From assembly GCA_944990035.1 (NCBI GenBank), contig CALYLX010000128.1, positions 1,674,001 to 1,738,000 on the forward strand: DNA of 64,000 nt. The letters are read 5' to 3'. Within the stretch, counting starts at the first letter, position 1; the number at the start of each line of letters is the position of its first letter. The DNA comes from Clitopilus passeckerianus (lineage: Eukaryota; Basidiomycota; Agaricomycetes; Agaricales; Entolomataceae). The position numbers and the translations under genes were made by a program. Below, in pieces: positions 24,172 through 34,739 of the stretch. The notes beneath the pieces are model-generated. The model searched no databases, was not told the origin of the DNA, and saw only the letters and a program-made list of their open reading frames with translations.

Positions 24172-25224
24172 TTACTCTTGGTATGGATATTCGAACTTGG
24201 GCGAATCCTTGCGGCGCCACAACTTCTTCCTAGAAACGAGGGTGGTCTGGTCAGTATAGTATGGCATATATAGAAAACATTGACGTACTTTCGCTTGGTA
24301 GGAAGGTGCTCAGCAAACACTTCCATGCAATACTTGCTCTTGAACTGGCGAATAAACCGAGGGTCCCTGGGTGGAAATGTCAAAAAAAAAAAGGTCTTGC
24401 AACTTGGAAGCCTGAGGAAATGACGAACCAAAGCTCGCTCGCAATTCCCAAGTCTTTACTGCATCGCATGAGAGCATTACTCTTGCATGCTTCCGTTGCA
24501 GTAGGAATGCCTGACGGGTCGAAATATTCCTGCTCACCACGAGCAATGGCAACGAGCCTGCCCTGGCAGACGAGCGCATACTCTCTGCTGACAATCTTAG
24601 GCCCAACATTGGTCTCGCTACGAGGAGCAAGACCCCATGCGCCGGGACCAAATGCCTTATTGAGAATGCGTCGGTATTTGATTTCAGGCAAGTAAATAAG
24701 CCCATCTGAGGAGGTACACGATTTCAGAACGTGAATATAGAAGGAATCTAAAGGCGCTGACCTGGCTTGCATTCAATGTCTTCTGGATCAATAGGTGCTA
24801 ACAGGACCTCAGCGATCTCCTTCGAGAAGGCCTGAGTTGAAAGTCCATGATAGCTCTTTGACCAGTCGGTGGGTCCATTACTGTTGCCATTCTCTATATC
24901 AAGGCTGGCACCACCGTTGTTTTCGCCCTCAATTCCTGTTGGAGTTGACTGAGATGGCTGGGGCGTTTGCTCTGCAGGCTTTGATGATGTTGCAGGGGCT
25001 GTACTGACCCAGGCTCTCTGGTATGGCCGGGCTGTTTGCTGTGCAGGTTTGGCTACTGTTGCAGGAGCTGTACTAGCCCAAGCTCTCTGAGCCACGGTTG
25101 AAGTGGGTATTTTCTGGGCATGCATCAAGGTAGTTGAGCCATTCCTTGCAATTTCAGGCCGCGAAAGCAGCGTTTGAGCTTGCCTGAAAGCACCAGAGGC
25201 TCTCTGACTTGCGAAGGCCGACAT
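24172..25224 (-). CDS. MGM101: Mitochondrial genome maintenance protein Mgm101
   Basis: Start at 25224. The N-terminus ([20 protein letters not shown]) is Arg/Ser-rich as in a mitochondrial presequence. Two imperfect copies of a 23-residue Ala/Pro-rich unit beginning [10 protein letters not shown] and [10 protein letters not shown] follow. The conserved core reads [75 protein letters not shown] and [20 protein letters not shown], ending FEYPYQE. Mgm101 is a Rad52-like single-strand annealing protein of mitochondrial nucleoids. Paired ACGCGT sites lie 60-80 bp upstream. Confidence 0.95.
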
Positions 25225-25636
25225 GTTGCTGGCGAACAGAAATGATGAACGAATTTGTAAGTGTCACGTCTGCTCGTTACTTGACGCGTAATGTCACGCT
25301 ACGCGTCGCGTCGAGGCCAACTGTCCCTTGCATTGGCTCGGAAACAAAAAAGGGGTCCATTATGGTTCTAATTTCGGTGACTAGTCTATGGTGGTACGTG
25401 AAAGAAGCGAGACAATTGTGTATGCAGATAACGACAGTAAACCTGATAAAGATGATGAATAATGTACAGGAACAGAACTGAATGGAGGGTCTTATGAGTG
25501 CTCGGAAGGATCTACATGAGAACAAAACACCGCCGCCTATCCAAAATTGGCCATGTAGGTATACAGGCGGGGAAAAGGTCGAAATGGGGTATCCAACCGT
25601 CTGAGGCTCGGTATTGAGACGGAGGTCCTGGTGCAA
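25225..25636. other. Intergenic, MGM101 promoter
   Basis: This 412-bp gap holds the paired ACGCGT sites and no supported coding exon. Confidence 0.4.
25284..25306. promoter_or_regulatory. Paired ACGCGT (MCB-type) sites upstream of MGM101
   Basis: ACGCGT at 25284-25289 and 25301-25306, 17 bp apart and 60-80 bp before the MGM101 ATG. The second is part of ACGCGTCGCGTCG. Motif match to MBF sites of G1/S genes. Confidence 0.45.
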
Positions 25637-27170
25637 TTAAGCTTTCACAGAGATGGCAGCAGGAAGGGTAGTAACTTTAAAGACAGCGTCGAAGGGGCCA
25701 GCGACGCTTTCGAGGTGTGAGCGAGACGTTCTGCTGCCGAAGGCGAGATAGGGAGTGTAGAACTTGGGCGAAGTCCACAGGAAGAACCGGCTGTACTTCG
25801 AACCAGTCTTCTCGTAGTCGGCTGGTCGTATACGTTAGTTCGTTACCACATTCAGTAACTGAATTTATCTTACCCTGAAGTTGTGTACGCAGATCAAGCC
25901 AGGTCTTCGTAACATCAGTGATGATTGCGTCGACCTCCCAACGAACAGCCTGAGAAGCCGTGAGACCATGCTCTACGTATAACGAGTCATCACTGACCTC
26001 CATCATATGGACGGGTTTGTTGACAGTCCAGACCATGAGGCGCTTATCAGCAGCCTTGCACTCGTCTCGGAATCTAGAAGGACATGAGCTCCAACCTCGG
26101 TGACGCCAAAGTGACTGAAGACTTACTTCTGGCCGTCCGAAGTCGTGAGGGCGTTGAACGCCATGGAGAACGCATCGCAATCCTTCCAGAAGTATTTACG
26201 AGCAATCTCTGGGCTATCACCGATGTAGGAGCGGCGGCAGTATGGGAGGCTCGCCTTAGCATGAGGCAAGAATGCCGGATGCCAGAGACCGAGCAGAAGT
26301 CGAGGCGCAAGGAGCTGCTCCCACCCTTCGTATGAAGAGATGGTCTTGTGCATTAGATTGAACAGCCTATCGGGATTGTTCTGGACTTTGACATCCACGT
26401 TGAACTTGACACGATGGTTCTCGGGCTATAAGATGTCAATTGGAAAGGAAGCAACCAAAATAAGGCAATTCAGAAAGATCTTGATTAGCGCCCAGAGTGA
26501 CGAGACGCGAGATCACGTACCTTCATGAGCAGTTCAATGGTTTCTGCGAATGTCGGAATAGCTTGTTTAGGCTCCTTGATAGTCCGAATGTGCTCCATGC
26601 CGTTCTCGCCATACCAGTTGCGTTCTTTGATTTCGCCTGTTCGGTATCAAGGAGGAAGAGAAACGAGGGTAGTAGTTAGGTAACCCCTTCCAGAAACGGT
26701 GACATTGATTTTTCACCTGTTGAATCCGTAGTGCGGCCGAGAACTAGAAGCCCCGTTGTCAGACCAGAATACTTCGACGTGGCTTGTATGAGAATCCATA
26801 CCTGGGTCGTGGAACATAACGACAACGTCGTCCGCCGACACGTGTACGTCTGCGGTATATTCGAGGTTACGAGAATGCGTCAGGCGCAACAACCTCATTT
26901 AAAAACAATACCGCTCTCGATTCCCTCGGCGCCATCTCGCATTGCGGCTTCAAAACTTGCAAGTGTGTTCTCTGGGAAAGCGGCGGATGCCTGGTGCAAG
27001 CATTGTGAGCTGTAGAACATAAGTGATAAGGGAATGAACATACCCCGCGGTGACCCCAGCAGTCTGTGTAAGCGCAATATTTAAGCAACACCCTGTAGTG
27101 ACGAGACACACTACATACCCGGGAACACCTTGGGTTGCTTTGCCGCCTTGGACTTGAAGAAGTTATTCAT
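25637..27170 (-). CDS. Glycerophosphodiester phosphodiesterase (GDPD)
   Basis: Exons splice to MNNFFKSKAAKQPKVFPG, CWGHRG, ASAAFPENTLASFEAAMRDG with AEGIES, then DVHVSADDVVVMFHDP. This gives the GDPD catalytic set HRG...PEN, E-x-D and H. Further exons add ERNWYGENGMEHIRTIKEPK, FNVDVKVQNNPDRLFNLMHK, ARLLLGLWHPAFLPH-like residues and KRLMVWTVNKPVHMMEA, ending with VDAIITDVTKTWLDLR and a tail that stops at 25637. GDPDs hydrolyse glycerophosphodiesters to glycerol-3-phosphate and an alcohol; substrate not determinable. No signal peptide or SPX domain is present, so it is probably cytosolic, like yeast Pgc1-type enzymes but without a clear tail anchor. Confidence 0.9.
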
Positions 27171-28074
27171 TGCGAAGGAGAGATTACGAGAGGGAGTACG
27201 GGTCGAAAGCGGGGTACGGAAGAGTGCCAGTCTGGCGTAAGTCAGACTGGATTTTATAAGAAATGGAAACATGGCCAAATCGAGTATGTGTCTACCACTC
27301 CCCCGAGCGCTCAAATAGGATCCAACGTTCGCTTGCGGGCTTAGCCATTTCTGAAATTTTAAGGAACCCCCATGTCTTCTCGGCCCTAAAACCTTATTTA
27401 CCCTGCAGAATAGGTTGATCCGTCGCTTCGGTCACCTGCTGGCAGTACAAGCCGGGGTAATAGAAATGGCATTTAAAATCAATTTTATACAAAAGTCCTC
27501 AAAATTGCAAGTAAAAAAACATCTGACGAGTCATTGTTGCTTTCGTATGCCTCCAAGCCTAGTCCAGTCCAATTTAGAACAAACGTGCGTCCATTCCTCC
27601 TTATACACAAAGGAGGTTTCTCAGCCACAAGTACTCATCCGAGATCATCCGTGGTTGCTTCACCAATCTTTCTGGGTGTCCCGAAATCATTGCACGCGCT
27701 CTCCTCTGCTATTGGTCAAAGCGTTTCAACCCCGCTCTGAAGGTATCTACCGGGAGTTGACATGCGCCGCGCAAGGACGAATGAGGCATCGCACATGGGT
27801 CTTGACCGTCAGCCTCGTCATCGCACATGCGTTGGAGTGGCCTTGTAGGAAAGGCGATCTGAAGGCAGAAATTTGTGACCTAAGAAATTCAGACCATTGC
27901 TCCGGGCCAGGGAGGAAGTAGCCTGAAAGGGGGTATACCATATGAAACCAGGGGTTCGGAGCTTACAGATAAAGCTCAAACATACAACATCCTCTTCGAA
28001 GACCTAATGCATACGAAAGTAAGTACTGACATCCATTTATCATCCTTTTGTTAACAGAGATAAATATTGGGTCT
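27171..28074. other. Intergenic, no supported gene
   Basis: An open frame of 168 codons on the plus strand (27415-27921) has no family features and no consistent splice context. On the minus strand a two-exon reading around 27640-27790 ending IGEATTDDLG is possible but weak. The stretch also contains the GDPD promoter. Confidence 0.3.
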
Positions 28075-29445
28075 CTATGAGGGTCTCCCAACCATTATCA
28101 TCCCTTCGTCCTCCTCCGTATCAACGCCTACCTCGCCTACATCCGAAAGGCCGGAGAGCGTTGACCCAGAGAACGAAGAGGCCAGCGAAGAAGACGATGA
28201 AGCGGTGACGTCGCCTCTAGCAGGTATTGACGGTGAATCCTTCGGGCCGGTTGCAGGCGAGCTGGGAGTACTGTCAGATCCCTGTTCGCCTTCCTGCGGG
28301 GTAGAGGGTGCGAGCAATGGCTTTAGAGCCGTCGGCTCTTCCTCCTCTGTTTTGGGCTTTTCAGACTCGTTGTCAACGACGGGTGTGGGATTGACGGATA
28401 TTTCGCGTAGCGCGGTCAACATTTGATTGTGCACACGCGCTATTAGATCCGGGATATCATCGACGGTGAGACCCGCCGTTGGGACAGGTGGTAGAACTGG
28501 AAGCGTGAAAAAGTTAGATCTCAGGATGAGGAACCACAAAAGCAAAATATGGCGGAAGGTGCATGTCTGATCGGTAACTTACCTCGAACCTTGATATTTC
28601 CACTCTCGAATACACCCTTATGGTAGAGTCTCCAGTAGTTCTCTGTTACGATGGGTATTATTGGAATACCCGCTTGGATCGCCAGATGGAAGCCTCCTTT
28701 CTTGAGTGGGCGAACGTCAGGTACCTCGCGACTTGTCCTGGTGCCTTCAGGGAAAATCCATAAGGATAACCGGAGCCGCCGCATAAGCGCACTGGCTGCT
28801 GAGAGAGATTGGACAGCACGGTGATTGTTGCCTCTATCAATAAAAATCGCGCCGGACATAGTCATGAATGGGCCTAGTGGTGTGAATTGAAGCGACTTTT
28901 TAGCCATTATCGAGGCCTGTTTCGGCATCAACCTAGCCAACGAGCAACATCGTGAGTTTGAAAGATTCGGAAAGAGAACGGGAAGAATGAGGAAGATGAA
29001 TGGAGCAGATAAATAGGGTGGAGTCAGGTGGACGTGTGGCAGAGTAATGCATTGACGGAGAAAGGGTTTGACTGAATTTGAATGCTCACCTTCCTACAAT
29101 GAGGATATCCAGCATTGTCTGATGGTTCGCCATCATGACCGCAGGTCGTGTGCCAAGGTGTTCCTCTCCCTCGACCTCCACCGTTAGTTCCAGTGCCCGA
29201 CTTGCCACGGAATAAAAAGTTCGCGCGACCACGAAATTCACGTCGAAGCGACTGCCAATTACGCACATGCCTGCAGCAATAACCGCGCTGCAGGCAGCTA
29301 CTGTCATCATTGTTGTCACATAGATTCCTTGTCTGATATAGTATCTTCCTACTGCAGACTTTGAGGCGAAAGAACGGAGGAGGAGGAATGGGACGGAAAC
29401 GTAGGCAACTGGCCGTATGATGGAGCCTAAGAATGCCATGGCCAT
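28075..29445 (-). CDS. SLC1: 1-acyl-sn-glycerol-3-phosphate acyltransferase (LPAAT)
   Basis: Three exons: the first (ATG 29445) has two hydrophobic segments and ends VMMANHQTMLDILIVG with the NHxxxxD catalytic motif. The second has LMPKQASIMAKKSLQFTP, FIDRGNN, WIFPEGTRTSRE and AIQAGIPIIPIVTENYW, the remaining PlsC motifs. The third has LTVDDIPDLIARVHNQM and a long Ser/Pro/Glu-rich tail ending at 28075. It acylates lysophosphatidate to phosphatidate at the ER or lipid droplets. The disordered tail of about 120 residues is longer than in yeast Slc1 and may be a regulatory phosphorylation region. No residue of the four motifs is missing. Confidence 0.94.
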
Positions 29446-29586
29446 GATTGAGGATGAAGAATGTCTATGAAAAAAATAATTCCAGAGGTAGATGGCAGTA
29501 GATTACAGGGAATATGAAGCCGATAGAACAAGAATTTCAGTGCTCAAAGCTTGCTCGCCAGGCGGCACAGCGAGCAGAGTCGCTTG

Positions 29587-30749
29587 ATGCAGAATGCTTG
29601 GGGAAGGAAAGGTGGGAGCGGAGTTCGAAAATACTTTGTCGTCGCGCTGGTTGCTCTGACTGCCGCCACGATATCCACCATGTCAACGACAATACAAGAG
29701 ACTTCAGAATCAGATGCTTCGCGTGGTACAGTCGGATACTCCGCCGAACAACGATATACCAGCTGAATATGTTCAGGACGGACTCTCACAACAAAACCTT
29801 TAACCACCAGTGATCCACCGTCTTCAAAAGCCACCGATGCCACCAGCTCCTTGCAAGGCAGTACTGCTCTCGAAGCCAAAACCCCATCGGAAAATCCTAA
29901 GTTATCTGAGGCGACTAGACATGATCCTGGCCGTCAATCCGAAGGCGAACCGTCCGAAAACGCATCCGGCCGCCTGCCAGATCTCGCCTCTGAGCAAGCG
30001 ATTGAAACACCAGACCAGATTAAGGAGGTTGTGAGTTCGGAAGAGCATTCGACTAAGAGTAATGCTTCCGAACCTACCAAGACTTCTTGGTTAGCCATTG
30101 CATCGACCCTTGAAGCTTGCTTCGGGTCTGAAGGAGACGCTAACGCACTAACCATGAAACTACGGGAGGAACTTGACGTTCTAGCAGACAATACGCATGA
30201 AGATGCTGAACAGGCGGCAGGTGGTCGTTCAGGTGACGACAGTGTACGTGCCCCTGTTTCCGTATGAATGTCCACGTCCTCAATCCATTGCAGGCACTGA
30301 CAAGTGCGCCCAGCCTTATGAGGGCGTTTGTCGTGCATGGAGACCTATGTTCTCATGCCGAACATGAAGCTCTACAGCTAGCATCACGAGATGTCGATGA
30401 TGTTGTCCAGGATGAGGAACCATTGCAAATATATAGTGAGATGCTTGATACCCTTGGTAAGGTGACCGGCAGTCTTGCCACCCTCTGGGACTGACTCTTT
30501 TCCGTAGAAGAACTTGAGAAAAAAGGAAAAGACTTGCAGGACTGTATCTTAGGCTTTATCGCAATGGTTCAAGCTGATGGGGACCCGTCTGAAGCACATA
30601 CGCCTCGCTCGCAGGCCGTCAACCTATTCAAGGCCTGTCTGCCTGTCTTGCAAGCAAGATTATCCAATGTTTCGATGGCCCAGGAGCTCGTGGATGGAGT
30701 GCAGGAAAATATTAGTCTTACATTACGGATGGAGGACCTTGGTCTTTGA
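29587..30749 (+). CDS. Single-pass membrane protein of unknown function
   Basis: The proposed start gives MQNAWGRKGGSGVRKYFVV, a short basic N-terminus followed by one membrane segment (YFVVALVALTAATISTM), so a signal-anchor protein. A 56-nt intron (GTACAG donor, CTGAAT branch) joins it to an acidic, Ser/Thr/Glu-rich region (RTLTTKPLTTSDPPSS onwards). Two further introns connect to helical segments ALTSAPSLMRAFVVHG, VQDEEPLQIYSEMLDTL, EELEKKGKDLQDCILGFIAM and LFKACLPVLQARLSNVSM, ending MEDLGL at 30749. About 330 residues. No family is recognised; the helical C-terminal half probably folds. It is divergent from SLC1, 141 bp between starts. Confidence 0.6.
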
Positions 30750-30816
30750 GCTGAAGCAATATGTAAATGTCTGGTCACTGTTCCTTACATTCAAACCTGC
30801 CCTCAACTAGAACTCG

Positions 30817-32438
30817 ATGGGGTTTCGCTCAAACACAGGCGAAGCGATGAACACCAATGACCTCAATTGCATCGAACAAATCTCAACCGTTCCAGGTTCT
30901 TACACGGCCCTTACAATCCCTCATATCTTGAGACTGGTTATTAGATTTTTATCAATCAAAAGTCGTGCTGCTTGTGCTCTCGTTTCCAAGGATTGGCATG
31001 AAGTTGCCATCGATGAGTTGTGGCGCCGTCTGAAGAGCACGACTGTTGCGGGGTGTAGATAATATGGTCGGTCTAAAACTACTTTTCCGTATCACTGTGC
31101 CTAAACCAGCCGTAGCCTCGTCAAAGATACCCCCTTGCAACGGAAGATCGCTGGGGTCGCCTGTCTTTCCATGCCAAGCGGGTGAGATCGCTCAGTGTTG
31201 GGACATCAACTCGAGCATGGGCCAATGAGGCAACGTTCCAACTTCTTTCTACGACTATGCCGTACCTTCTCCCCAACCTCACGCACCTTGAATGGAAATC
31301 TCAACTACCTGTTGCACATGTTGTCACCTTTCTCTCGCCCAAAATCACATCAATCTCCATTCGCATCATCTCCCCCGCCTTAGAAGCGTCTGACACCACG
31401 TATTGGGAGACGTTTGAGAGTCTGCTAGCCATCGTTTCGAGGACCTGCCCCTTCCTCGAGGAGCTGAAAGTTGAATCCTCTCTTTTCGAGGTAATCTTGG
31501 ACCGTGCCTTTACCGATTTCTTGTCAAAATCACACTCTCTCAAGAGGGTGTATTTGACCGATCGACTGCTGACTCCCAGCCTCCTCGCTTCCTTGGCTAC
31601 ATGCTCTATGTTGATTCCATCAAATTATCCAGCTTATCGGGCGAGGTTCTAGCCGATCGGCCAGATCTCAACCAAAACCACGTAACGGAATACACCCCAT
31701 TTAAGACTAACGGCGCCTTTTACTCTCTTAACCATCTGGAAGTAAACACTACGGCGGATGGCATTGTTAAATTGTTAGAGGCAAGACTTTCCCTCCCAGC
31801 CTCCAGAGCTTGGGCCTCCGGCTGGCGTTCTTCTCCGCGCAAACTTTGTTTTCCAATCCATTGGATATAACCTTCTTTCCCTAGAAAATCTCACCGTTAA
31901 ATCGTATGGTGAGATACTGCCCGACCTAAGCACAACCCTCCCTTTTAGCACCCTCGAGCCTTTGATGGAGTGCAAGCACCTGCAGCGGTTTATACTCTCA
32001 CTACCCTGTTTTGTGGAGACAACCGATGATCAGCTCGTTGAGCTGGCTCAAGCCTGGCCCAAAATGACAGACCTTCGTATATTCCCGAACTTCAGGAATC
32101 TACCTCAAGATGCCACCACCCAGTTGGTCTCTCCCATGGGCCTTGCTAAAATAGCGCAATTTTGGCCTGAAATACAAAGATTGCACCTTGTTCTTGACCC
32201 ATCCAGGTCGCCTCCCCGTGTGCAAACATTCCTGAAGTGGCACCTTTCCTGCCTCCAATCCCTTAGATTGGGCTTCTTGAAGCTAGAAAAAGACCCCTAT
32301 GAACTGGCAATATTCATTGCTAGGATGACGACCCGACAGTGCAGAATCAATGCCAGATTCGTTGCAGAGCTAAAACCTAGCGCTTCTGGAAGTGCTTGCT
32401 CCCCCTCTTGTTCACGAACTCGTTTCATACATATGTGA
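30817..32438 (+). pseudogene. F-box/LRR-like gene, probably decayed (copy 1)
   Basis: An F-box lies at the N-terminus (TIPHILRLVIRFLSIKSRAA, ALVSKDWHEVAIDELWRRL). Leucine-rich-repeat-like segments follow: HAKRVRSLSVG, LPNLTHLEWKSQLP, FLEELKVESSLFEVI, LKRVYLTDRLLTPSLLAS, then in other frames IKLSSLSGEVLADRP, YNLLSLENLTVKSYGEILPD, LMECKHLQRFILSLPCF and MTDLRIFPNFRNLP. Frame changes near 31060, 31610 and 31790 are not explained by good splice sites, so I read it as a pseudogene. If unusual introns are present it could still be functional. F-box proteins are substrate receptors of SCF ubiquitin ligases; this family is expanded in mushrooms. Confidence 0.6.
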
Positions 32439-32550
32439 GGGAGCTGGACAAACACCACGGGTTTACGTGACAATATCAAGCAATTACCAGTGTATATCTA
32501 AAAATTAACAATATATTTTGAGCATGATTATCTGTTAGAGAAACAAATAA

Positions 32551-33119
32551 ATGGCGCCAATAACATATTATCAATCATCATCAGGGTCCTGGCTTGCCAC
32601 GTTGATTGATACTTTCAAGTCGAATGCAATGCATACCACTGTTGGCAGCTACACAGCTCTCGACTCCCTGCAGATTGTAAGGTGGATCTTGGAACTCTCT
32701 GAGAAGCACAACAGAGTCGTTTGTTCTCGTATCTGCCAGAAGTGGCACCAAATCACGGCCGCCATCCTCTGGAGGGAACTGCACGATTTGACGCCCTTGC
32801 TCTCGCTATTGGAGATCAAGAAACAAAAGGTCGGGATCTCAGCTTCTTGTCATGCGACTGGTACATAAGCTGAAGAGCTTACTCGCCGAAGGTGGTTCTC
32901 CCTTCCTATACTTGTCAGGGTCGTTTTTGTTTCTATGCCGAACGGGTTGAGAACCTGCTTGTTGGAGATTCGCAAGCAAGCGTTTCTGGAGATCTTATTA
33001 CGGCCGTGATATCTAATCCAACACCATACCCTCTCCCAAATCTTACCCGCATTCGTTGGCATTGCTCCCTGCAACTCATCTATTGCCTCTCTCTACTCTC
33101 CCCAAAACTCGAATACATA
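32551..33119 (+). pseudogene. F-box/LRR-like gene copy 2, 5' part (split by transposon)
   Basis: The 5' part of a second F-box protein reads YTALDSLQIVRWILELSEKH, VCSRICQKWHQITAAILWRE and LHDLTPLLSLLEIKKQK. LRR-like text follows in another frame (NPTPYPLPNLTRIRWH, LSLLSPKLEYI). It is cut at 33119 by the Tc1-type element, inserted at a TA. The arrangement repeats copy 1, so the two are tandem duplicates. A frame change around 32860-32900 may be an intron or a lesion. Confidence 0.6.
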
Positions 33120-33331
33120 CAGTGACTCAAACAATTGTCCCAATGTTTCGCACTTTTTGAGTGTTTGGTTAATAACTTTAGACCAAGTACAAATAAGACT
33201 AAAGTGTAGGTATATATTTAAAAGCATTTGATCCCAGCTTCTAGAATATATAAAAATATTATAACTCCGATCAAAACCGATAGAGATATAGTGCAAACAA
33301 AACAGAGAAACATTGGGACAATTATTTGGCT
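33120..33331. repeat. Left terminal inverted repeat of the Tc1-type element
   Basis: About 212 bp, matching 34527-34737 in inverse orientation. It is itself bounded by an inverted pair built on ATTGTCCCAATGTTT. Confidence 0.9.
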
Positions 33332-33480
33332 GTGCCTCAGAAATACCAGAACAGCCTTATTGCAGTGCACATAGCCTTTGGCAGTGCAGTACAGCCTATG
33401 AGGCTATATGCCACAGCCATATGGCAGTGCTGGCCATACATATAAGCAGCTGAAATGCTCTAAATTTCTCATAATCCACC

Positions 33481-34497
33481 ATGCACCCTATTCCTTCTGC
33501 TCAAAAGGAAAATATCATTGCTCTAACTTCTAATCAATACTCTATTCGTGCTATTGCCTCCAAACTCAATGTGGGCAAGTCTACTGTCTCTAGGGTACTT
33601 CAAGAAACCTGTCCCAACCGCTCTAGCCTCTCCTCTGGCCGCCCCTCCAAGCTTTCTTCTACCGATGAACGGGCTATTATGGCACAACTCAACACTGGCA
33701 GGTCCCTTAATGCTGTGCAGGTCACCAAACACATCAACACCATTATCTCCAGCCCTGTCTCCTCACAAACAGTCAGAAATGTACTCAAGAAAAACAATTT
33801 CTATGCTGTTGTGTTGAAGCCAAAGCCATTGCTTACTGCTAAACAAAGAAGAGCACGAGTAGCTTGGTGCCACAAGTATAAGGAATGGACTGTGGAGGAC
33901 TGGAAAAGGGTGGTATGGTCAGATGAGACCAAGATCAATGGGATTGGGTCAGATGGAAGGCAATGGACATGGAAACAGAAGGGCCAGGGCCTGATTCCAA
34001 GAGAAGTCAAAAAAACAGTAAAACATGGTGGAGGAAACATCATGGTATGGGGCTGTATGGGGTGGAATGGAGTTGGGCAACTTTCAGAAATTGAGGGTAT
34101 CATGGACCGCTTCCAGTATCGGGATATTTTGGACACCCAGCTTCTGGTCAGCATGGAGAATTTGGACATTCCAGAAGAGGATAGGATTTTCCAGCAAGAC
34201 AACGACCCCAAGCACACCTCCAATGTGGTCCGAGAGTGGATGGAGGACAATGATATTGATCTTCTAGATTGGCCTGCACAATCCCCTGACCTAAACCCTA
34301 TTGAACACCTCTGGGAACATATCAAACGAAAGCTTAATGAACATCCAACTCATGCTAAGGGAGTCTGGGAGGTTTGGGAGAGAGTTGCAGCTGTATGGGA
34401 GGATATACCAGCAGAAGTGTGTCAGAACTTAATTGAAAGTATGCCTAGAAGGATAGATGCAGTACTCAAGGCCAAGGGAGACAATACCAAGTATTAA
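33481..34497 (+). CDS. Tc1-type transposase (DD34E)
   Basis: An uninterrupted 338-residue protein. The N-terminal part has helix-turn-helix segments (YSIRAIASKLNVGKSTVSRV and SLNAVQVTKHINTII). The catalytic domain has VVWSDETKI with the first Asp, FQQDNDPKHTSN with the second, and DLNPIEHLWEHIK with the Glu; 34 residues lie between the second Asp and the Glu. It would bind the TIRs and cut-and-paste the element at TA sites. No intron, stop or frameshift. Length is normal for the family. Confidence 0.95.
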   Translation: MHPIPSAQKENIIALTSNQYSIRAIASKLNVGKSTVSRVLQETCPNRSSLSSGRPSKLSSTDERAIMAQLNTGRSLNAVQVTKHINTIISSPVSSQTVRNVLKKNNFYAVVLKPKPLLTAKQRRARVAWCHKYKEWTVEDWKRVVWSDETKINGIGSDGRQWTWKQKGQGLIPREVKKTVKHGGGNIMVWGCMGWNGVGQLSEIEGIMDRFQYRDILDTQLLVSMENLDIPEEDRIFQQDNDPKHTSNVVREWMEDNDIDLLDWPAQSPDLNPIEHLWEHIKRKLNEHPTHAKGVWEVWERVAAVWEDIPAEVCQNLIESMPRRIDAVLKAKGDNTKY

Positions 34498-34526
34498 TTG
34501 CTTTATTTTGTATATTTCTGGGACCT

Positions 34527-34737
34527 AGCCAAATAATTGTCCCAATGTTCTCTGTTTTGTTTGCACTATATCTCCATCAGTTATGATCGGAGTTATAATT
34601 TTTTTATATATTCCAGAAGCTGGGATCAAATGCTTTTAAATATATACCTACACTTTAGTTTTATTTGTACTTGGTCTAAAGTTATTAACCAAACACTCAA
34701 AAAGTGCGAAACATTGGGACAATTGTTTGAGTCACTG
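34527..34737. repeat. Right terminal inverted repeat of the Tc1-type element
   Basis: Inverse copy of 33120-33331. Ends TTTGAGTCACTG followed by the TA duplication. Confidence 0.9.
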
Positions 34738-34739
34738 TA

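Larger units (their letters stand above)
33120..34737 (+). mobile_element. Intact Tc1-type DNA transposon (DD34E), 1618 bp
   Basis: The element starts CAGTGACTCAAAC and ends in its inverted complement, flanked by TA on both sides (33118-33119 and 34738-34739), the target duplication of Tc1/mariner elements. Terminal inverted repeats are about 212 bp (33120-33331 and 34527-34737) and differ by only a few bases. One intact transposase ORF lies between them. Within each repeat the outer end AAACAATTGTCCCAATGTTT occurs again, inverted, at the inner end. With high TIR identity and an open ORF it looks young and possibly active. Confidence 0.95.

Noticed and set aside
27415..27921. 168-codon plus-strand ORF
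   Set aside because: Low-complexity text without domain, signal peptide or convincing start context; nothing supports a gene.
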